In this document: positions 6,475 to 10,848 of the stretch, one piece after another
Numbering within the stretch: position 1 is the stretch's first letter
Layout: the number at the start of each line of letters is the position of its first letter
Assembly: GCA_027314685.1 (NCBI GenBank)
Contig: DAHVAI010000252.1
Location: 1 to 10,848 of the forward strand
Reading direction: 5' to 3'
Source of the DNA: Nitrososphaerota archaeon
GTDB taxonomy: Archaea > Thermoproteota > Nitrososphaeria > Nitrososphaerales > CADDZS01
Length of the DNA stretch: 10,848 nucleotides
The notes under the pieces: generated by a model
Databases searched by the model: none
What the model saw: only the letters and a program-made list of their open reading frames with translations
What the model was told of the DNA's origin: nothing
Made by a program: the position numbers and the translations under genes

Positions 6475-6484
6475 ATATTTAAAC
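6475..6484. promoter_or_regulatory. Shared bidirectional TATA element
   Basis: ATATTTAAAC contains the palindrome TTTAAA (6478-6483). Its centre is about 27 bases before the ATG at 6508 on the plus strand, which predicts a leaderless transcript. It is about 33 bases before the ATG at 6447 on the minus strand, which predicts a leader of about six bases. No other TATA-like box lies in the 60-base gap. Confidence 0.5.
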
Positions 6485-6507
6485 TTGAAAGAAAATAACC
6501 ATGAAAC

Positions 6508-6720
6508 ATGGCTTCAAACAAAGTCCACGCTCCTCAGAAGAAGAGTGGATTCGGGGGGTTTTTTGGACTGATATTGGAGCTTTGCATCGGCGGGGGTGCT
6601 TTAATGTGGATTGCATATGCGTACCTTCCTCATCAGTATTACCTGGCGATTAGTTTTGGCACAGTTGTTCTGATAGGCATTGTGGCATACTTCATTCTCA
6701 ATGAGCGACTAGAGATTTGA
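6508..6720 (+). CDS. Small two-helix membrane protein
   Basis: 70 residues with a basic N-terminus (K-V-H-A-P-Q-K-K) and two hydrophobic helices at about 17-40 and 44-65, with a short P-H-Q-Y-Y turn. Not recognised. The ATG at 6508 is placed about 27 bases after a TATA box, as for a leaderless archaeal mRNA. The upstream ATG at 6501 is in another frame. It is divergent from the minus-strand 70-residue protein and is followed by two hairpins in tandem, so it is likely a one-gene transcript. Function can only be guessed from its setting among respiratory genes. Confidence 0.75.
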   Translation: MASNKVHAPQKKSGFGGFFGLILELCIGGGALMWIAYAYLPHQYYLAISFGTVVLIGIVAYFILNERLEI

Positions 6721-6723
6721 GTG

Positions 6724-6754
6724 AGGTTGCTGGCAACTTTAGGAGGTCTCCTCC
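6724..6754 (+). terminator. Two hairpins in tandem after the small membrane gene
   Basis: First stem: AGGTTGC (6724-6730) with GCAACTT (6733-6739), including one G-T pair and a two-base gap. Second stem: GGAGG (6742-6746) with CCTCC (6750-6754) and a TCT loop. They start four bases after the stop codon. A double hairpin this close suggests a transcript end or a stabilising 3' structure. Confidence 0.42.
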
Positions 6755-6812
6755 CCGCTAAATCATTCATACCTTCTCTACTTTAGACAGTCAATTTGCC
6801 AAATGATTGAAA

Positions 6813-6822
6813 ATTTAAATAT
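6813..6822 (+). promoter_or_regulatory. TATA box of the CbsA-like cytochrome gene
   Basis: ATTTAAATAT preceded by the purine-rich TTGAAA. The centre is 33 bases before ATG 6850 and 24 before TTG 6841. The expected transcript start near 6844-6846 falls after the TTG, which favours the ATG as the true start. Confidence 0.55.
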
Positions 6823-6849
6823 CGTCAATAAGGTCTACGATTGACTCTA

Positions 6850-8154
6850 ATGCGTCTAACAAGCAAGTACTTCTACGTATGCACAATTTTCGTGTTTATT
6901 CTCGCCTTGATATTTTTCACAACGTCATTTCTGATCAATGTGGCTTCAACTGAAGCTAACACATTTTATCTAAAAGATGTTAATGCTGCGCCTAACTTTG
7001 CCAATCCTGGAAGCGAATCATTTTGGAGTTCGGTGCCAACGATATCTGTTCCTTTGATTCCGTCATCGAATTATCCGCCATCCGGAGCTACTCAACAAGT
7101 TAAAGCGCAAATGGCGTGGACCTCCTCGACAAATCCCCCTGAACTTTTGGTAAAGTTGCAGTTTGCAAATTATGGGAATAGCGCTAGCTATGCTTCGCCT
7201 GCAAACGTATACGTCAACAATTCATTAGGCGTACCTGGCTCCTCGCCAATACCAATGTACCAGAATTTGAGTTGTACAAACCAATTTTCGTCATGCTTTG
7301 GAAGCACATATCCTCAGGATACTGGTCTTCTACCTTTGGCAACCGGTTCGACCTATGTTTATCCAGAACAAGCGGCAATCATTTTTGGGATGACTCCTGG
7401 TGCAAATACTGATGCATTTTACAATGTCTCTTACAAACCGAAGATGGTGATGGGTACCGCAGGCGCCTTAGACACTGGTTCCGGCGGTCAAGCGGAGATG
7501 TGGTTATGGTCTAGCAACCCGACCGACAACTCGCCAAATGATGCCGGATATCCTGGCATGTACTTCCCCAATGGGACTGTAGCTAGTACTGCGGACTTTG
7601 GACAGCCAGCAAACATGTCGTATGCTATCGATGGCTACATGAACGCTTCAGCGTTCTATCAATTGGGTGGTTTGCCATATTCAAATCAGTTCCTTTACAT
7701 CAACAACCCCGGACTTGAAACAAATGACCTGTCAGGCATTGGGCATGTTTCATATTACATGAACCCATACGAAGTGCAAGCAAAAGGCGTTTACAATCCG
7801 AGCACAAACACTTGGACTGTGGAATACGCAAGAGCTCTTTCAACGCCTTCGAACAATGGTGAGAACAACTATCAGTTGCAGATGAATCCGAACAATCCGT
7901 CCAACTACTATGTCGCCTTTGAGATCAACCAAGGACAAGCAAGTGAATCCTATCTGATGTACTATGGCAGTGTTTCATTCTGGTGGAGATTCAACTTCCA
8001 ACACACACCAGGCTATGTTGGTTACAACCAACAATACGGCTCAAACGCAGTGTATGCACTCAGTGGAATCCTTGCCGCGATTTCCCTCGGTACGCTGTAT
8101 GAAAGAAGTAGAAAAGGAAGCCCTCTTCCATACGGAAGAATGCTGTTGGGCTAA
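6850..8154 (+). CDS. CbsA-like heme-binding ectoprotein (ethylbenzene dehydrogenase gamma-type domain)
   Basis: About 434 residues. An N-terminal helix (about 8-30) and a C-terminal helix (about 396-414, before a basic tail) hold a large outer domain. The domain pattern fits the EB_dh heme-binding family, which includes the gamma subunit of ethylbenzene/DMSO reductase-type enzymes and Sulfolobus cytochrome b558/566 CbsA. Supporting segments are A-Q-M-A-W, F-G-M-T-P-G, Q-A-E-M-W-L-W-S-S-N, and near the end A-K-G-V-Y followed by W-T-V-E-Y-A-R-A-L. Known members bind heme b with Met and Lys; M181 and K312 are the best candidates here, by pattern only. At least six sequons match the heavy glycosylation known for CbsA. 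No CbsB-like ten-helix gene is next to it. The likely role is an electron carrier on the outer membrane face. A TTG at 6841 would add three residues. Confidence 0.7.
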   Translation: MRLTSKYFYVCTIFVFILALIFFTTSFLINVASTEANTFYLKDVNAAPNFANPGSESFWSSVPTISVPLIPSSNYPPSGATQQVKAQMAWTSSTNPPELLVKLQFANYGNSASYASPANVYVNNSLGVPGSSPIPMYQNLSCTNQFSSCFGSTYPQDTGLLPLATGSTYVYPEQAAIIFGMTPGANTDAFYNVSYKPKMVMGTAGALDTGSGGQAEMWLWSSNPTDNSPNDAGYPGMYFPNGTVASTADFGQPANMSYAIDGYMNASAFYQLGGLPYSNQFLYINNPGLETNDLSGIGHVSYYMNPYEVQAKGVYNPSTNTWTVEYARALSTPSNNGENNYQLQMNPNNPSNYYVAFEINQGQASESYLMYYGSVSFWWRFNFQHTPGYVGYNQQYGSNAVYALSGILAAISLGTLYERSRKGSPLPYGRMLLG

Positions 8155-8168
8155 GAAAAATTCCATCT

Positions 8169-8194
8169 GGCCGTGTGCTATCTGCACACGAGCC
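8169..8194 (+). terminator. Strong hairpin after the CbsA-like gene
   Basis: CGTGTGC (8172-8178) and GCACACG (8184-8190) are perfectly complementary around a TATCT loop. GGC (8169-8171) can extend the stem with GCC (8192-8194) past one bulged A, giving ten pairs in all. It lies 15 bases after the stop. No U-run follows, so it may be a 3' stabilising structure rather than a terminator. Confidence 0.42.
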
Positions 8195-8316
8195 TAGTCG
8201 TGCTCTTACCTTTGGAGAAAGAACGACTGTGAGAAGTAACTTTCAAATCAGGCGATAACAGCGTCCTGGTCGTGGGCCTTATCAAAGTTCGCTATCTGGT
8301 TTGAAGAGTTGTTGTC

Positions 8317-8847
8317 ATGAAAAGACTGGAGACTATAGCTATGGGAATAATAGTGGTTCTTGTGATCATTGTCAGTACTATTGCTGTCTTTGATCTTCTT
8401 GCGCCGCCAAAAGTTAACCAACGTAGCACGAGCCTTCCATTCATAGTACAACCTGTTGTCGACGTTATCGTGCCATCTCTATACACTAATCAAGGATCTA
8501 GCAACGACAACAAGCCACTTAACGTGACTGATGGGCAGGTTCTAACGCTGGCTGTGAATGTCTATTCTACAGTAAGTTTGAACTTCACAATGGAATATCG
8601 CGTCCTCTCTTACAGCGGTGAGACTCCAAACAGCTCCTCAGCGAACGTTAGCGGCTCGCTTGCGAGTGCTACGTTTAATCCAGATACACTAAGCATTCAG
8701 GGTGATGGCAACGGAGCCACCAGCCTTACCCTTGTTTTCTCGGCAACTGCTGTCTCTGGCGAGTACAATACCGTAGTCTCTGCGGTGAATCTCGATAATT
8801 CATCTCAGGAGTGGGGTGACATTATACAAGTGAACGTCTCAGGATAG
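8317..8847 (+). CDS. Membrane-anchored small extracellular beta-rich protein
   Basis: 176 residues with one N-terminal helix (about 7-29) and an outer domain of about 140 residues that alternates short hydrophobic and polar strands, as in Ig-like or cupredoxin-like sandwiches. There are about six N-x-S/T sequons, and no Cys/His/Met metal site is visible, so it does not look like a working cupredoxin. Not recognised. It follows the CbsA-like gene in the same direction after 162 bases that contain a hairpin. A weak TATA-like CTTATCAAAG at 8278-8287 may give it its own promoter. It may be a partner of the CbsA-like protein or a surface-layer component; neither is shown. Confidence 0.68.
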   Translation: MKRLETIAMGIIVVLVIIVSTIAVFDLLAPPKVNQRSTSLPFIVQPVVDVIVPSLYTNQGSSNDNKPLNVTDGQVLTLAVNVYSTVSLNFTMEYRVLSYSGETPNSSSANVSGSLASATFNPDTLSIQGDGNGATSLTLVFSATAVSGEYNTVVSAVNLDNSSQEWGDIIQVNVSG

Positions 8848-8891
8848 AGAAAAGTAACAAGAACGTATCCAAGCTAAGTGTTCTGAAACGG

Positions 8892-8899
8892 TTTAATTC
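8892..8899 (+). promoter_or_regulatory. TATA box of the pyrophosphatase gene
   Basis: TTTAATTC with purine-rich GAAACGG just upstream (8885-8891). The centre is about 28 bases before GTG 8923, so a leaderless transcript starting at the GTG is predicted. This supports the chosen start. Confidence 0.55.
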
Positions 8900-8922
8900 T
8901 CTTTGCCACTTGATTATAACGT

Positions 8923-9495
8923 GTGGTCCATTTGATTAGAGTGAGTGCAGGCGACAATCCGCCTAAATCAATTAACATAGTAATAGAAATTCCCGAAGGT
9001 AGCAGTGTAAAATACGAAACGGATCTGGAAAGTGGTACTATCTTCGTAGACCGCTTTTTACATACGGCAACCTACTACCCGTTTAATTACGGATTCATCC
9101 CAAAGACAATGGGAACAGACGGAGATCCGATTGACGCTCTAGTGTTATGTCAAGATTCAGTATATCCTATGTCAGTGATCCGTTCAAGGCCCATCGGGGT
9201 TCTCTTGATGGAGGATGAAAACGGCGACGATCCAAAAATTATAGCTGTCCCAAATCGCTCAGTCGACCCGTTTTACGCTGATGTCAAATCGGCGCAGCAC
9301 TTGCCAGAATACACGAAAAATCAGATAGAGCACTTTTTTGAGCATTACAAAGAGACGGAGCCGAACAAATTCGTGAAAATCAAGGGTTGGGGGAGTGTTG
9401 ACTTGGCTCATAGACTAATAACGAAAGCGATGAAATTGAACAATCCTTCGAAGATGAAGAAGATTTCAAGCAAGTTAGGGAACGCCAACGTGTGA
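8923..9495 (+). CDS. ppa: Inorganic pyrophosphatase, family I (soluble)
   Basis: Cytoplasmic enzyme that splits pyrophosphate into two phosphates and so drives biosynthetic reactions forward; 190 residues, normal for the family. The Mg-binding signature D66-G-D68-P-I-D71 is intact. Other active-site residues align with the E. coli enzyme: E22, K30 and E32 at the start, R44 in F-V-D-R, Y56 in P-F-N-Y-G-F, and D98, D103 and K105 in the D-E-N-G-D-D-P-K stretch. The GTG start fits a TATA box about 28 bases before it and gives an N-terminus of usual length. It appears to be a housekeeping gene with its own promoter set among respiratory genes. No membrane segments are present, and nothing suggests loss of function. 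Confidence 0.96.
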   Translation: MVHLIRVSAGDNPPKSINIVIEIPEGSSVKYETDLESGTIFVDRFLHTATYYPFNYGFIPKTMGTDGDPIDALVLCQDSVYPMSVIRSRPIGVLLMEDENGDDPKIIAVPNRSVDPFYADVKSAQHLPEYTKNQIEHFFEHYKETEPNKFVKIKGWGSVDLAHRLITKAMKLNNPSKMKKISSKLGNANV

Positions 9496-9545
9496 CACCT
9501 TTACAAGAATCTGAAGTGTTCTTCGCAAAAAATCTTAAACTTTAA

Positions 9546-9755
9546 ATGCGTTCAATCATAACGCAACATCGTTCCAAATTGGGTCAGCGTGCTCTCGGGT
9601 GGGTGTGTATGATCACCGGAATAGTCGTTCTGGCACTCATTCTCTGGGTGTTGTTTGCTCCGCCGCCAGAGCTGTACTTGCCTACACTAATCATCGGCGT
9701 CGGTTCCATAGTCGCTGTACTCTACGTTGTTATAGGCCTTTCAAGACCAAATTAG
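9546..9755 (+). CDS. Small two-helix membrane protein
   Basis: 69 residues with a basic N-terminus (H-R-S-K-L-G-Q-R) and two hydrophobic helices at about 17-38 and 45-65, split by F-A-P-P-P-E-L-Y. Not recognised. The ATG at 9546 is close to TATA-like sequence (CTTAAAC at 9534-9540, TTTAAA at 9541-9546). These boxes are too near for a start at 9546 and would suit the in-frame ATG at 9609, which would remove the first 21 residues, so the start is uncertain. A hairpin with a T-run follows, marking it as a separate unit from the next gene. Confidence 0.6.
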   Translation: MRSIITQHRSKLGQRALGWVCMITGIVVLALILWVLFAPPPELYLPTLIIGVGSIVAVLYVVIGLSRPN

Positions 9756-9771
9756 ACAGCGACTTCTTTCT

Positions 9772-9798
9772 GTGAGAAATCTCACCGAAGTATTTTTT
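9772..9798 (+). terminator. Hairpin followed by a T-tract
   Basis: GTGAGA (9772-9777) and TCTCAC (9780-9785) form a short perfect stem; with a realistic four-base loop, five pairs remain. Six T residues follow at 9793-9798. It sits 17 bases after the stop of the small membrane gene and looks like a transcript end. Confidence 0.5.
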
Positions 9799-9853
9799 GC
9801 AAGTTTTTGTCAGTAACGCAGTTATAGCGATTCTGGGACATCATTTCCGTTTT

Positions 9854-10147
9854 ATGCCGGGGACGATCGGAGATCAGTCGAAACTAGCTCGCGAGAGGCA
9901 AACCTGGATTCTTGCTACTGTATTCGCTGGCATGGGCATCGGATTTGTGATCTTCTGGGTTACCTTGGTCATATTGAATGCAAGCATACTCTGCGCAGTG
10001 ATATCAGCTGTAGTGTGGCCGTTGTCGCGGGGCAAGGGTGGATCGGATTTTGCAGCGAAAGCAACTGTTGTCTTCTTTGTAGCAACGATAGTCGGAATAC
10101 TTGTAGGACTGGGCTCAAGCATCGGATCTGGTCTGCCAGTTGGTTAG
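9854..10147 (+). CDS. Small membrane protein with two to three helices
   Basis: 97 residues from ATG 9854. A polar N-terminus (S-K-L-A-R-E-R-Q) precedes hydrophobic helices at about 18-37 and 41-55 (possibly one long hairpin) and 70-90, with a basic loop S-R-G-K-G-G between. Not recognised. I prefer ATG 9854 because a TATA-like TTATAG (about 9822-9827) lies 29 bases before it. The in-frame TTG at 9797, which would give 116 residues, falls inside the T-tract of the preceding terminator. The stop is 11 bases before the likely start of the next membrane gene, so the two may be one operon. Confidence 0.6.
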   Translation: MPGTIGDQSKLARERQTWILATVFAGMGIGFVIFWVTLVILNASILCAVISAVVWPLSRGKGGSDFAAKATVVFFVATIVGILVGLGSSIGSGLPVG

Positions 10148-10158
10148 CAAAAGATGAC

Positions 10159-10848
10159 GTGATTTCCTTGAAGGTTGACGCGCTAGGCGAAAGCGAAAAC
10201 AAACCACTCGAGAATTGGAAGTCAGCGACAGCCATCGCCAGCTTCGGACTTGTGGCAAGCTTTCTCATAGGGTATTTTTCATATTTTCAAGCAGTGTCAT
10301 CGCCGTTCAATGGTTCACTAGCTTTCGCATCGCTGCTTTTCTGGTCCGTAGTCTTAGGAATCTGTTTTTTCTTCCCTTTGAGAAGAGCATTTCGCGCATT
10401 TCTGGGTTACATCAAGACTCTTCGTGGAATCGCAGTTTATGTGGTGTACACAAGTTTGCATCTCTTGGTCTACGGAATAATCCTCGAAACAATTGTTGCT
10501 TTTTTGTATCCGTATTTTTGGGACGTTCACGTCCAAAGCGGAATCGTTCTATCTTCTCAGCCTTTGTATCCGCTCACTGGACTAACGCTCCTCGGCAATT
10601 TTTTCTTCAATCCCAATATAGCAGCATTGGTTCCTCCAATCTTCGACGTTTCTCTCTCGCTCTACAGCATTGCATTAGCCGTGATCATAGGTATACTGGT
10701 TCAAGTAAACATCATGAGGACTATAGAATTACGCAACACGTGTTCGCTGGCAAGAAAATCGACAACGTTCATTGCGTTACCAGTGATCGGAGTTGTAGGT
10801 GGCGCGTCATGTTGCCTTTCACTACCTCTATTCGTGACGCTATTGGCA
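10159..10848 (+). CDS. Polytopic membrane protein with Cys-Cys motif, cut by the right edge
   Basis: The frame is open from GTG 10159 (or TTG 10168) to the end of the window, 230 codons with no stop. Hydrophobic segments follow a polar N-terminus at about 23-45, 55-75, 90-118, 170-192 and 205 onward, with a proline- and aromatic-rich outer loop before the fourth. After helix 4 comes C195, then C218-C219 inside helix 5 (G-G-A-S-C-C-L-S-L-P). The order of helices, the outer loop, the lone Cys and the Cys pair match the first gene of the window, so I infer that they are diverged paralogues. The Cys-Cys within a membrane helix also recalls MerT-type metal transporters, by resemblance only. The gene is incomplete here. 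Confidence 0.75.
   Translation, partial: MISLKVDALGESENKPLENWKSATAIASFGLVASFLIGYFSYFQAVSSPFNGSLAFASLLFWSVVLGICFFFPLRRAFRAFLGYIKTLRGIAVYVVYTSLHLLVYGIILETIVAFLYPYFWDVHVQSGIVLSSQPLYPLTGLTLLGNFFFNPNIAALVPPIFDVSLSLYSIALAVIIGILVQVNIMRTIELRNTCSLARKSTTFIALPVIGVVGGASCCLSLPLFVTLLA

Noticed and set aside
8317..8847. A second cupredoxin partner for the cytochrome
   Set aside because: The beta-rich outer domain lacks the Cys, His and Met ligands of a type 1 copper site.
9969..10268. Minus-strand open frame of 99 codons
   Set aside because: It overlaps two plus-strand membrane genes with better start contexts and consistent helices, and its product shows no domain features.

Overview
The window reads as archaeal. 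Several start codons lie about 28 bases downstream of TATA-like boxes, which suggests leaderless transcripts. GTG and TTG starts are common, and the exported proteins are rich in N-x-S/T sequons. The exact lineage cannot be fixed from the sequence. The gene mix (heme-copper oxidase of apparent B type, exported cupredoxin, cytochrome b558/566 CbsA-like ectoprotein) fits an aerobic member of the TACK archaea (thaumarchaeal or Sulfolobales-like), or less likely Thermoplasmata. That placement is inference.

Layout. (1) 65-1456: a six-helix membrane protein with a Cys-Pro-Thr-Cys motif, then an exported blue-copper protein, 24 bases apart. A hairpin terminator candidate follows. (2) 1566-2429: a two-helix membrane protein with a long charged cytoplasmic domain, unrecognised. 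(3) 2590-5379: the terminal oxidase operon: CuA subunit II, catalytic subunit I, and two tiny membrane proteins. Subunit I is cut by one in-frame TAA at 4225-4227; both halves carry the expected metal ligands. (4) 5425-6192: a sequon-rich anchored exoprotein. (5) 6235-6720: two divergent 70-residue membrane proteins that appear to share one palindromic TATA element. (6) 6850-8847: a CbsA-like heme-binding ectoprotein (ethylbenzene dehydrogenase gamma fold) and a small anchored beta-rich exoprotein. (7) 8923-9495: a family I inorganic pyrophosphatase. (8) 9546-10147: two more small membrane proteins. (9) 10159 to the right edge: the start of a membrane protein that looks like a diverged paralogue of the first gene, with a Cys-Cys in place of Cys-x2-Cys.

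Inferred working picture: electrons on the outer face of the membrane pass through the CbsA-like heme b protein and/or the cupredoxin to CuA of subunit II, and then to the heme/CuB site of subunit I. The many one- and two-helix proteins are candidate oxidase subunits or assembly factors. The two Cys-motif membrane proteins flanking the region are candidates for metal or redox handling. No tRNA, rRNA, CRISPR array or insertion sequence was seen, and there is no gene-free stretch over 300 bases.
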